64,000 nt of DNA from Lentzea flava (GTDB lineage: Bacteria; Actinomycetota; Actinomycetes; Mycobacteriales; Pseudonocardiaceae). The stretch spans positions 186,001-250,000 of the forward strand of contig NZ_BMRE01000005.1 in assembly GCF_014648475.1 (NCBI RefSeq), in the 5' to 3' direction. The notes under the pieces were generated by a model, which saw nothing but the letters and a program-made list of their open reading frames with translations, was not told the origin of the DNA and ran no database searches. The position numbers were made by a program, and so were the translations under genes. Shown here in pieces: positions 1 through 8,086 of the stretch (the stretch's first letter is position 1; every line of letters begins with the position of its first letter).

Positions 1-221
1 ATAGCAACCATCTCTCTCGACACGGCACGCAACCACTAGCAACCACACACGCAACAAGAACACAAACAAAGCAAAACGACCACGCCCCGCAACCACCTAC
101 GAAAACCCAGCTACAGAAATTCGGTCCGGCACACGCCCGACGAAGGAGGGCATGTGCCGGGTCGGCGAAGCCGGAAACGAACCCGGGACCGGCCCTGTCG
201 CCAGGACCGGTCCGTGTTCGT
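1..221. other. Non-coding left edge of the window
   Basis: No convincing gene is seen here. The first 120 bases are A- and C-rich on the plus strand with short CAACCA-like runs, unlike the coding DNA around them. The only structure I can support is the hairpin at 126-160, which ends the minus-strand gene that stops at 222. Confidence 0.6.
126..160 (-). terminator. Terminator of the esterase-mannanase gene
   Basis: The arms 126-138 and 148-160 are complementary over 13 positions with a single mismatch, which is a G-U wobble in the minus-strand transcript. The hairpin starts about 60 bases past the stop codon at 222. Only a weak T-rich tract follows, as is common in actinomycetes. Confidence 0.7.
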
Positions 222-2483
222 TCAGCCGGTCGTGCAGATGCTTCCGTTGAGCGTGAACGACGTCGGCGCCGGGTTGGAGCCGCTGTACGTGCCGTTGAAC
301 CCGATGCTCACCGACGCGTTCGGTGCCAGCGTGCGGTTCCACGTCAGGTTGGTCGCGGTGACGTTGCCGCCGGTCTGGGCCCACGCGGCACCCCAGCTGG
401 GCAGCGTGACCTTCTGGCCGTTCGCGAAGCTGAAGGCCAGGGTCCAGCCGTCGACCGCGCTGGTGCCCGTGTTCGTGATGGTCACGCTCGCGGTGAACCC
501 GTTGCCACCGCCCCAGTTCTGCGGCGAGTACCCGACCTTGCAGGTGCCGGGGCCGCCGCCCGCGCTGGTCGTCGCCGTCCCGATGGCGGAGTTCGCCGAG
601 ACGTTTCCGGCGGCGTCCCTCGCCCGCACCTGGTAGCGGTAGGTGGTCGACGGGGTCAGGCCGCTGTCGGTGTAGGCCGCCGACGCCGACGAGCCCACGA
701 GCGCGAACGACCCGCTGCCCACCGCGCGGAACACGTCGTAGCCGGTGACACCGACGTTGTCCGTCGACGCCGCCCAGGTCAGCGTGAGACCGGTGGACGT
801 CACGGCCGATGCGCTCGGAGTGCCCGGTGTGGACGGTGGCGTCGTGTCGCCACCACCTCCGCCGCCGAAGATGGTGGCCTCCTTCGACGTCTGCCGGACA
901 CCGTTGGCTCCGTTGAGGAACCGCTCACCCCACGGCGTGAGGCTCGCCGGGTTGAAGGAGTTGGTCATGTCGAGGTAGGCGACATCGCTGCTGTTGCCGC
1001 TCCACGACCAGCCGATGTACCCGAGCCCGCGCGCCTGGGCCTGCGCCATGATCGTGGCCTCGTCCGGGTCTCCGTCGGAGTGGTTGTGCCCGAACTCCCC
1101 CACCACCAGTGGCAGGCCGGCGGTCTGGAACGCGTCGAAGTAAGCGTTGACCTTCGCCGCGGTGTTGTAGACGCCGTACATGTGGACGGAGAACACCGTG
1201 TTGCGCTGCGGATCCGCGTTCAGCACCGCGGCCGCGTTGTCACGCATGATGTTCTGCCAGTCCTGGCCCCACATCGGCGCGTCGGCCATCAGCAGGTGCT
1301 GCAACCCCGCGCCGCGCAGGCGGCTGATCGCGCTGCTCGTCGCGGTCCTCCAGGTCGCACTCACCGACGCGTTGTTGCCGAACGGCTCGTTGCCCAGGTT
1401 GATGACGACATAGTCTTCCTGACCCTTGAGCGCGTTCGCCACGCTGATCCAGTAGGTCGCCGCCTGGTCGAGGGTCGCCGCACCGCTTTGCTCTCCGTAG
1501 CCCGTGGTGTCGTGGACCTCAAGCACACAGATCATCTTGTTCTGCTTGCACAGCGAGATGACGTTCGTGACCTCGGCAGCCGGGGTCGGTCCCCACCGCT
1601 GGCCGCTGCCGAGCACGACCCGGACCGTGTTGGTGCCGAAGGACTTCATGTCCGCGAACGCCCTGTTCTGGGTCGGGTACCAGACGTAGGCGTGGTTCAC
1701 GCCGCGCATCACGAACGGGGTGCCGTTGGCCTCGACGACCCGCGTGCCCTCGACGTGCAGGCCCACCGCCGGTGTGCTGCCGCCGCCCAGCGCCGCGACC
1801 ACCGCGGGGTACCAGCGGCTTTCCATCTTCTGGATGCCGGTGGTGCTGTTGGGGTGGACGCCGTCCGTGGTGTCGGCCGCGGTGTCGAACCCGGTCCACT
1901 GGTCGACGACGGTGATCGGCGAGGCGGCGGTGCTGTTCGCCTGCGCCCAGCCGGGAATCGCCGCGTTCAGGTCGACGACCCGCTGTCCGCACGCGGAGCA
2001 GTTCGCCGGGTTCATCGGGATGATCTTCGCGACGATCAGCTTGATCGCCGGGTTGCTCGCCCTCATCTGGCCGAGCATCGTGCTGTAGGCGTTGAGGATC
2101 GTCTGCGCCGGGATGTTGTTCCAGACGTCGTTGGTGCCCAGGTGCATCAGCACGACGTCCGGACGCGCCGACGACAGCCAGCCGGGAAGCTGGTTGTCCC
2201 GCACGATGTTCGTCGCGAGGATCCCGCCGTGACCCTCGTTGTCGCCGTCGTAGGTGAACCCGCACCCCGGCGCCGGGAGCGAGCCGACGAAGTCGACGTC
2301 GGCGTGCCCGGTGTCCTGCAGGTGTTTCCAGAGCAGTGCCCGCCAGCAGCCCGGCGAGCCGGTGATCGAGTCGCCGAGGGCCATGATTCGCGTGGGCGCC
2401 GCGGCGTTCGCGGCGGGAGCGAGGAGGACGGTGGCGGCCAGCAGCACGCCCGCCACCACCGCTCGGAGTGTTCGCCAGGTCAT
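222..2483 (-). CDS. Secreted SGNH acetyl esterase / GH5 beta-mannanase fusion with FN3 and CBM2
   Basis: This 753-residue exoenzyme joins an esterase and an endo-mannanase. A signal peptide covers about residues 1-27. An SGNH hydrolase domain follows, with nucleophile Ser39 in GDSIT, a GTND block near 115 and DGVHP near 207 holding the Asp and His. Residues about 235-535 are a GH5 barrel most like subfamily 8 beta-mannanases, starting with EANGTPFVMRGVNHAY; the acid/base Glu is in GNEP near 364 and the nucleophile Glu in GEFGHN near 463. A Gly-rich linker, an FN3 domain (about 543-639) and a C-terminal CBM2 follow. The start at 2483 has an AGGAGG-type ribosome site 5 bases upstream; the frame stays open far upstream but without coding character. 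The domains suggest one chain that removes acetyl groups and cuts the backbone of acetylated mannan. Mannan as substrate is inferred. Confidence 0.9.
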   Translation of the reverse strand: MTWRTLRAVVAGVLLAATVLLAPAANAAAPTRIMALGDSITGSPGCWRALLWKHLQDTGHADVDFVGSLPAPGCGFTYDGDNEGHGGILATNIVRDNQLPGWLSSARPDVVLMHLGTNDVWNNIPAQTILNAYSTMLGQMRASNPAIKLIVAKIIPMNPANCSACGQRVVDLNAAIPGWAQANSTAASPITVVDQWTGFDTAADTTDGVHPNSTTGIQKMESRWYPAVVAALGGGSTPAVGLHVEGTRVVEANGTPFVMRGVNHAYVWYPTQNRAFADMKSFGTNTVRVVLGSGQRWGPTPAAEVTNVISLCKQNKMICVLEVHDTTGYGEQSGAATLDQAATYWISVANALKGQEDYVVINLGNEPFGNNASVSATWRTATSSAISRLRGAGLQHLLMADAPMWGQDWQNIMRDNAAAVLNADPQRNTVFSVHMYGVYNTAAKVNAYFDAFQTAGLPLVVGEFGHNHSDGDPDEATIMAQAQARGLGYIGWSWSGNSSDVAYLDMTNSFNPASLTPWGERFLNGANGVRQTSKEATIFGGGGGGDTTPPSTPGTPSASAVTSTGLTLTWAASTDNVGVTGYDVFRAVGSGSFALVGSSASAAYTDSGLTPSTTYRYQVRARDAAGNVSANSAIGTATTSAGGGPGTCKVGYSPQNWGGGNGFTASVTITNTGTSAVDGWTLAFSFANGQKVTLPSWGAAWAQTGGNVTATNLTWNRTLAPNASVSIGFNGTYSGSNPAPTSFTLNGSICTTG

Positions 2484-2522
2484 ACGACCTCCTGAGGAAA
2501 GGTCCGCCAGTGCACCCCGAAT

Positions 2523-2540
2523 TCTGGGAGCGCTCCCAGA
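2523..2540. promoter_or_regulatory. CebR-type operator
   Basis: This is a perfect 18-base palindrome with core TGGGAGCGCTCCCA at 2525-2538. The core equals the known binding sequence of CebR, the cello-oligosaccharide-responsive LacI repressor of Streptomyces. It lies 40 bases before the start of the esterase-mannanase gene, so that gene is probably induced by cellobiose. No CebR gene is in this window. Confidence 0.85.
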
Positions 2541-2584
2541 TGCGGGCGTACCGCCGACTGGCGCACGGCGTGAACCTGTCCGAT

Positions 2585-2615
2585 CCGGACAACCCGCTGA
2601 CATCGCATTGTCCGG
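2585..2615 (-). terminator. Small hairpin after the LamG-GH43 gene
   Basis: CCGGACAA at 2585-2592 pairs with TTGTCCGG at 2608-2615, just past the stop at 2630. The stem is only 8 bases with a 15-base loop, so termination may be partial. Confidence 0.4.
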
Positions 2616-2629
2616 CAGGACAAGCCTTC

Positions 2630-5341
2630 TCAGCGCTGACCGGTCTCCTGCGGTGTCAGCACCCGGTTCCACACCGTCAGCCTGCGCATCTTGCCCTTGA
2701 AGTACCTGCCGCCGAATTCGTGCGGCATCGTTGTCACACCGTCCACTCGCGCGAATTCGACGCCGTTGTCGAACAAGCGCACGGTGCCGTTCGACAACGT
2801 GTACGTGATGGTGTGCCAATCGCCGCGCGGCAAGGCGTGCTGGGTTCCGAGGTCCCACAACGAAGCCGATGCCCTGTCGATCCACACCTGCGCGGAGACG
2901 GTCATCGCGTCGAGCCCGGCCGTGAGGTTGTCCGGCAGGTCGAGATGACCGTCCGTGCCCCCGAAGACGAGCCCGGCCGGTGAGCGGCTGACGTCGCCGC
3001 GAATCGTCGCGGTGCGGCCGAATCCGGACCGATCGGCGATGGCCGCACCGGTTCCCCCGGTCAGGTCGTAGTCGGCCACGACACCCTTCTTGTTCGCGCG
3101 CACCGGTGGCGGGCCCTGCCGCAGCCGGTCGAGCTCGGCCTTCGACACCGGCAGCACCGTGCCGTGCCGAGGTTTCGCGGGCAGCCGGTAGTCCGCCGGG
3201 ATCGTCCAGTTCGGGTTCGCCAGGGAGTCGGTGACGAACGGGAGATAGCCGCGGCGCGGTGTCTCGTCCATGAACACGTAGAACTTGCTGCCGTCGTTGG
3301 ACCTGAACGCCGTCGGCCCCTCGACCCAGTCGGTGCCGAGCCCGGTGCGGATGCAGTCGTCGACGGGCTCCCAGTTGCGCGGCTGGGTACCGGGCAGGTC
3401 GACCGCCCGCAGGTCCTTCGAGCGCTCCAGCACGATGTCCCGCTGGCACGACCCGATGACCTTCTCGTCGGTGGTGAGCCGGTAGTAGTACTCGCCGTCC
3501 TTGATGACGGTGGAGTCGATCACGCCGCGGCCGGGGTCGTTCCAGACCTGCGGGCGGGTGAACGTGCGGAAGTCGCGGGTCGTCGAGTACATCATCCGCG
3601 GGTACGTCGAGCCGGTGTGGTCCGGATCGGTGTACACATTGGACGCCCAGTACACGACGTAGGCGCCGATCAACGGGTCGTAGGTCGCTTCGGGAGCCCA
3701 CGTCATGCCGGCCGTCGGGTCCGACACCAGGACGTGCCGCTGCTCGGACCACGTCACGAGGTCCGTCGACTCCCAGATCTCCAGGTACCTGCTGCCGTGC
3801 CTCATCGCGGCGTCCCAGCCGCGGCCGTCGTTGATCTGCAGGTCGGTCGCGACGAGGAAGAACCTGTCGCCCTCCTGACTGCGGACGAGGAACGGGTCGC
3901 GCACGCCGGTCTCGCCGTGCTTCGACCTGAGCACCGGACGGCCGCCGTTGAGCTCGTCCCAGTGCAGCGGGTCGTCGCCCCTGCTCACCGCGAAGTGCAC
4001 CTGCTCGCTGTCCTGGGTGGCCTCGCCGGTGAAGTACGCGAACACGTACCCCTCCATCGGTGCCTTCTTCGGCAGCGGGAGGACGGTGAGCGTGAAGTAG
4101 CGGGTGTTGCCGGCGTAGCCCTTCGTCGCCCTCACCGAGAGACGGGCGATGCGCGGCTTCGACCCGGCGGGCGGCCTCGTCACCTCGCCCGTGGCGGTGA
4201 CGACGCCGGGATCGTTGCTCTGCCAGGTGAACGTGACGTCACGGGCACCCTTGGCGGGCAGCGTGATGTTGCCGCGGATCGCGTCCTGGTCGTGGATCAC
4301 GAGGTCCTTCAACGCGTTGTCGACCTTCTGGCGGTCGGTGATGTCCTCCAGCACGGTCACGGTGAAGTCGCGCGTCGCGGTGTACCCGGCGTAGGTGGCG
4401 GTCGCGGTCAGCGTCACCGTCGCGTTGCCCGTGCGAGGTGCGGGACGGGTGACGACACCGGTCGGCGAGACCACCGAGGGCTTGCTCGACTCCCAGGAGA
4501 TCGCCGAACCACCCGCCGCTCTGGCCGGCAGCGTCAGGTCCTCGGTCACGGCCGAGGTGTCCCCCAGGCCGAGCGCAGCGACGTCGGCGGCTGGCCGTCC
4601 CGACGCCGTGGTCTTCCCCAGCTCGCGCGCCTCTCCCGCGCTCAGCGCACGGCCGTAGAGCCGGAAGTCGCGGAGCTTGCCCTTGAGGTGGCGGTCGGAC
4701 GGGTAGACCGAGCGGCCCAGGTAGTTGGCCGTGGTGGTGCCGCCGCCGATGGCACCGGGAGTGGTCGTCACGCCGGTCTTCCTGGCGACCTCGACGCCGT
4801 CCTCGTAGAGGATCGCCGTGCCGCCGCCCAGCGTGTAGGTGATCGTGCGCCAGCTGCCGCGCGCGAGGTCGCGTCCACTGTCGACGGTCTGCTCGGTCGA
4901 CCAGTTGCCGCTCGCAATCGAGGCGCGGAACCGGGTGCCCGTCGCGAACAGGTAGCCGTTCCCGGTGTTGTCCAGCGTGTTGCCCAGGCCCCAGACGAAG
5001 TACGGGACGGACTGGTCGGCCGCGAGCTCGACCTGGACCGAGACGGTGACGTCGGTGAGCCCGCGCAGCACGTCGTCGGGCAGGCGCACGTGACCGTTCG
5101 TGCCGCCGAGCAGGAGACCCTCCGCACCCAGCCAGGTGGTGTCGCCGCTGACCGTGCCGTCGCGGCCGAAGCCGGACGTGTCGATCACCGCGGCGCCGGA
5201 GGTCTGGGTGAGGTCGTAGCGCACCACCAGGCCGTCGTCGAGCGTCGCGGCCGAGCTGGTCGTGACCGACATCGCGAGGCCGCCCGAGGTGAGGGCGACG
5301 GCGAGGAGGGCCGAGGTGAAGGTGAGATGACGGAAGGACAT
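2630..5341 (-). CDS. Secreted LamG / bacterial Ig / GH43 glycosidase with a second LamG
   Basis: The 903-residue product has a signal peptide (about 1-32), a LamG jelly roll (about 38-240), two bacterial Ig-like repeats of the kind often seen before GH43 domains (about 245-425), a GH43 five-bladed propeller (about 430-740), and a second LamG (about 752-903). The presumed GH43 triad is Asp in GVRDPF near 480, Asp in VIDSTV near 608 and Glu in VEGPTAF near 674. The two LamG units are clearly duplicated (YDLT then SGFGR in both), but the C-terminal one lacks about 30 residues in its middle. GH43 members cleave arabinan, arabinoxylan or galactan; I cannot choose among these. The start at 5341 has a GGGAAAGG ribosome site. 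Confidence 0.85.
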   Translation of the reverse strand: MSFRHLTFTSALLAVALTSGGLAMSVTTSSAATLDDGLVVRYDLTQTSGAAVIDTSGFGRDGTVSGDTTWLGAEGLLLGGTNGHVRLPDDVLRGLTDVTVSVQVELAADQSVPYFVWGLGNTLDNTGNGYLFATGTRFRASIASGNWSTEQTVDSGRDLARGSWRTITYTLGGGTAILYEDGVEVARKTGVTTTPGAIGGGTTTANYLGRSVYPSDRHLKGKLRDFRLYGRALSAGEARELGKTTASGRPAADVAALGLGDTSAVTEDLTLPARAAGGSAISWESSKPSVVSPTGVVTRPAPRTGNATVTLTATATYAGYTATRDFTVTVLEDITDRQKVDNALKDLVIHDQDAIRGNITLPAKGARDVTFTWQSNDPGVVTATGEVTRPPAGSKPRIARLSVRATKGYAGNTRYFTLTVLPLPKKAPMEGYVFAYFTGEATQDSEQVHFAVSRGDDPLHWDELNGGRPVLRSKHGETGVRDPFLVRSQEGDRFFLVATDLQINDGRGWDAAMRHGSRYLEIWESTDLVTWSEQRHVLVSDPTAGMTWAPEATYDPLIGAYVVYWASNVYTDPDHTGSTYPRMMYSTTRDFRTFTRPQVWNDPGRGVIDSTVIKDGEYYYRLTTDEKVIGSCQRDIVLERSKDLRAVDLPGTQPRNWEPVDDCIRTGLGTDWVEGPTAFRSNDGSKFYVFMDETPRRGYLPFVTDSLANPNWTIPADYRLPAKPRHGTVLPVSKAELDRLRQGPPPVRANKKGVVADYDLTGGTGAAIADRSGFGRTATIRGDVSRSPAGLVFGGTDGHLDLPDNLTAGLDAMTVSAQVWIDRASASLWDLGTQHALPRGDWHTITYTLSNGTVRLFDNGVEFARVDGVTTMPHEFGGRYFKGKMRRLTVWNRVLTPQETGQR

Positions 5342-5458
5342 GCCGGCCTTTCCCGACGAGCGCGCGAAGACGCTCGGAGCAGGGTGAAAAGGGGAGCACG
5401 CGGACAGTCCCGGAAGTGAGCGCCAACATAGCCGCGACTCGATCGATCGTCAATGGAA
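5342..5458. promoter_or_regulatory. Promoter region of the LamG-GH43 gene
   Basis: These 117 bases separate the LamG-GH43 start from the terminator of the upstream gene. The stretch around 5433-5448 reads GACTCGATCGATCGTC, a short GATC-rich palindromic run. I see no confident -10/-35 pair. Confidence 0.3.
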
Positions 5459-5490
5459 CCCGGTGGGCGGGGCGGACCCCGCCCACCGGG
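5459..5490 (-). terminator. Strong terminator of the ROK-binding protein operon
   Basis: A perfect 14-base stem, CCCGGTGGGCGGGG at 5459-5472 with its complement at 5477-5490, closes on a CGGA tetraloop. It begins 3 bases after the stop codon at 5494. Confidence 0.9.
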
Positions 5491-5493
5491 CCG

Positions 5494-6774
5494 TCATTTG
5501 CCCAGGTTCTCCAGTGACCGCTGGGCTGCCGCCAGGCCGTCCTTCGGCGTGACGGCACCGTCGCAGATCTCGCCGATGATCGTCCCGAACACCTTCTGCA
5601 TGCTGCCCCACTCCGGCGTCATGGGCGGTGTGAACGCGAACTGGGCGGACTGCTTGAACGCGTCCATGCTCACGCCGCCGATCGACCACGCGGGACGCAG
5701 GAAGTCGTCGCTGTCCTGCACCTCGCGGTTGGCGGGAGCGTCCTGTCCGGTGGTGGCGATGGGTTTCTGGCCCTCTGCGCTCGTCAGGAAGTCGAGCACC
5801 TTGAACGCGAGCTCCGGACGCGTGCTGGACTTCGTGATCGCGAGGCCGCTCTGGAACGAGATCGTCGCCTGCTTGGTGTTCCTGAACAGCGGCGAGATGC
5901 CCCAGCGCACCTGCGGCTTGTCCTTGAGCGAGGCGATGTTCCAGAAGCCGGTCATGATCATGGCCGCGTTGCCCTGGGCGAAGAGCTGGTCGGGGCTCGA
6001 CACCTTCAGCGCCTCGTAGTCCTTTTTGGACGGAGCGACGTGGTGCTTGTGCACGAGGTCGGCGTAGAACTGCATCGCCTTGGCGTTCTCCGGCGAGTTG
6101 ATCACCGGCTTGCCCGCATCGTCGAGGATCCGGCCGCCGTTCTGCAGCATGAACGCCATCCACCACGGCCACCAGTCGCCCGCGGCGAAGCCGTACCGCA
6201 TGGTCCTGTCACCGTCTCTGACCGTCAGCTTCTGCGCGGCGGCCAGGAAGTCCGGCCACTTCCAGTCGGCGGTGGGGTAGGCGACGCCGTCCTTGTCGAA
6301 GAGATCCTTGTTGTAGTACAGGACCATCGGCCCGCTGCGGTCCGGCAGCGCCCAGGTCTTGCCGTCGCGGTCGTAGGAGCGCGCGGCCCGCTCGCCGAAC
6401 CTCCCGACCAGGTCCAGCTTCTCGGTCTCGATGAAGTTGTTCAACGGCAGCAACTGGTTCTTGCTGCTGTAGCTGTGCACGGACTCGTTGACCTCGATGA
6501 TGTCGGGCGGGTTGCCGTCCGAGATCATCTTCTGGATGGTCGAGCCGTAGTCGCCGTCCTTGATGTGCATCAGCTTGACGTTCACGCCGTTGACGCGATC
6601 ACTCGCGAGATCGGCGCGTTGCTGGTAGGTCTTGGCGTCCTGGTCGCTGCCCCACACGGCGACCGTCACCTGAGGTTCCGGCACCGACGCGGGTGCGCCG
6701 GTGGCCGTGCACGCGGAAACGACCAGACACGCCACGATTGCGGACATGGCTCTGAACGGGCGGTGTTGCCCCAT
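5494..6774 (-). CDS. Sugar ABC transporter substrate-binding lipoprotein (orphan)
   Basis: This 426-residue lipoprotein has a signal sequence ending in the lipobox VVSAC, with the acylated Cys at 22, followed by a family 1 extracellular solute-binding fold (VAVWGSDQDAKTYQQ, then DIIEVNE and ALPDRSGPMVLYYN). It would capture an oligosaccharide outside the membrane. The start at 6774 is chosen because it gives a clean lipoprotein signal and has GAGGGGAT 8 bases upstream. It is cotranscribed with the ROK regulator 20 bases upstream, and a strong terminator follows at once, so no permease belongs to this operon. It must borrow permeases encoded elsewhere or serve as a sensor. The substrate is unknown; GH95 fucosidase is the divergent neighbour. 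Confidence 0.88.
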   Translation of the reverse strand: MGQHRPFRAMSAIVACLVVSACTATGAPASVPEPQVTVAVWGSDQDAKTYQQRADLASDRVNGVNVKLMHIKDGDYGSTIQKMISDGNPPDIIEVNESVHSYSSKNQLLPLNNFIETEKLDLVGRFGERAARSYDRDGKTWALPDRSGPMVLYYNKDLFDKDGVAYPTADWKWPDFLAAAQKLTVRDGDRTMRYGFAAGDWWPWWMAFMLQNGGRILDDAGKPVINSPENAKAMQFYADLVHKHHVAPSKKDYEALKVSSPDQLFAQGNAAMIMTGFWNIASLKDKPQVRWGISPLFRNTKQATISFQSGLAITKSSTRPELAFKVLDFLTSAEGQKPIATTGQDAPANREVQDSDDFLRPAWSIGGVSMDAFKQSAQFAFTPPMTPEWGSMQKVFGTIIGEICDGAVTPKDGLAAAQRSLENLGK

Positions 6775-6794
6775 CGATGGATCCCCTCGGAAGT

Positions 6795-7898
6795 TCAGTC
6801 GAGCAGGTGTGTTTCGAAGGCGAGCACGGCCATGCCGAGGGACACCGGGTTGCCCAGGTGCCCGCCCAGCGCGGCGGTCGCTGCTTCGAACGGGGTCGCG
6901 AGCGCGTACTCCTTGATCACCGGGGTGACCGCTGACACGAGAGGCTCTCCGAGTGCGGCGCCGACCCACCCGCCGAACACGATCAACGCGGGGTCGAGCA
7001 GCGTGACCGCGCCTGCGAGCGCGTGACCGAGGGGACGGGCGAACTTCTCGAGCGTCTCCAGCGCCGCGGAGTCGCCTCGTCGCACGGCTTCCGCGAGCCG
7101 TGCCACCGACGCCTCCACGTCACCGGGCACGAACAGCGGGCCGCCTTCGAGCAGACGCACCAGCGCCTCCGCCCCGGCGTACGCCTCCACGCACCCGCGA
7201 CCCCCGCAGCGGCACGGCTCTCCGCCGGCCTCGAGGACCGTGTGCCCCCACTCCCCCGCGCTGTTGGTCGCACCGCGCACCACCCGGCCGTCGGCCACCA
7301 CTCCCAGACCGACACCGGTGCCCAGGTCGACCACGATCACGTCGTCCCGGTCGCGCGCCGCGCCGAACAACTGCTCGGCCAGCGTCAAGGCCTTCACCGG
7401 CTTGTCCAGCACCACCGGCACGTCACAACGGCGTTCGAGCAACGAGCGGAACGGGTGCTCCGGCAGGCTGACCCCGATCGCGCTGACCGGTGCCTCGTAC
7501 ACCTGCTGCCGGACGGCGGCGACGGCAGCCAGAACGTGCTCGACGACAGCGTCCGGCGCGCTCTCCACCACTGGCACCCGTTTCCGGGCCAGCCGCGCCA
7601 TGGCCTGGTCGAACAACTCGACCGTCACGGACGTCCCGGCGACCTCCACCCCCACCACCAGCGAACCGCCGCCGCGCAACGTCAGCCGCGTGGCAGGCCG
7701 CCCGCCGGTGCGCGGTCCAGCCGTCTCCCTGAGGAAGCCGGCTTTCGTCAGCTCACCGACGATGGTGCCGATCGTGGCGACGGACAGGCCGAGCTGGTTC
7801 GCCAGCTCCAGCCGGGTCCTGGGTTCGCCACCGTAGAAGCTCCGCATGATCTCGACGCGGTGTGCCCGCCTGAGATCGCCCGAATGCCTCAGTCGCAT
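6795..7898 (-). CDS. ROK family transcriptional regulator
   Basis: The 367-residue product has an N-terminal winged helix (about 10-65) and a sugar-kinase-like ROK domain with the phosphate-loop block DLGTGVGLG near 191 and the zinc-binding ROK signature CRCGGRGCVE near 228-237. Such proteins (XylR and NagC types) repress sugar genes until a sugar binds. The start at 7898 has GAGGAA upstream; the frame extends 25 codons further but without family similarity. It reads divergently from the GH95 gene and heads the operon with the binding lipoprotein, so both are its likely targets. The GTTTG/CAAAC repeat at 8010-8025 is a candidate operator. Confidence 0.88.
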   Translation of the reverse strand: MRLRHSGDLRRAHRVEIMRSFYGGEPRTRLELANQLGLSVATIGTIVGELTKAGFLRETAGPRTGGRPATRLTLRGGGSLVVGVEVAGTSVTVELFDQAMARLARKRVPVVESAPDAVVEHVLAAVAAVRQQVYEAPVSAIGVSLPEHPFRSLLERRCDVPVVLDKPVKALTLAEQLFGAARDRDDVIVVDLGTGVGLGVVADGRVVRGATNSAGEWGHTVLEAGGEPCRCGGRGCVEAYAGAEALVRLLEGGPLFVPGDVEASVARLAEAVRRGDSAALETLEKFARPLGHALAGAVTLLDPALIVFGGWVGAALGEPLVSAVTPVIKEYALATPFEAATAALGGHLGNPVSLGMAVLAFETHLLD

Positions 7899-8009
7899 GA
7901 ACCTGTTCCTCGTACTGCGCTCCGATCGGGCACAGTACGTGATCTTCATTCTTTTTAGAAGGGGTTCTTTCAACGGTCAGCGGAAGTGTGATCGTGCCGC
8001 GACCAGGAT

Positions 8010-8025
8010 GTTTGTACCGTCAAAC
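8010..8025. promoter_or_regulatory. Candidate ROK (XylR-like) operator
   Basis: GTTTG at 8010-8014 and CAAAC at 8021-8025 form an inverted repeat with a 6-base spacer, resembling the GTTTG...CAAAC arms of Bacillus XylR sites. It lies in the intergenic region between the divergent ROK and GH95 genes, 62 bases before the GH95 start. Confidence 0.45.
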
Positions 8026-8086
8026 GTAATGAGGGAGAGGTCCAGACCTCGCAACGCTCCGTGCACGACCGGCAGGATGGCGAACC

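Noticed and set aside
2608..2623. Second small hairpin TTGTCC/GGACAA as a separate terminator
   Set aside because: It shares bases with the better 2585-2615 stem and is only 6 bases long.
222..3752. Single 1176-codon open frame including the esterase-mannanase
   Set aside because: The first 420 codons run antisense through the GH43 gene and across the operator, have no family resemblance, and precede a perfect signal peptide with its own ribosome site at 2483.
3164..5419. Long plus-strand open frame of 751 codons opposite the LamG-GH43 gene
   Set aside because: Arg/Val-rich antisense shadow typical of GC-rich DNA; the opposite strand has clear domains.
7955..7966. AGAA-GGGG-TTCT repeat as ROK operator
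   Set aside because: Arms of 4 bases are too short to stand out from chance; the GTTTG/CAAAC repeat is better.
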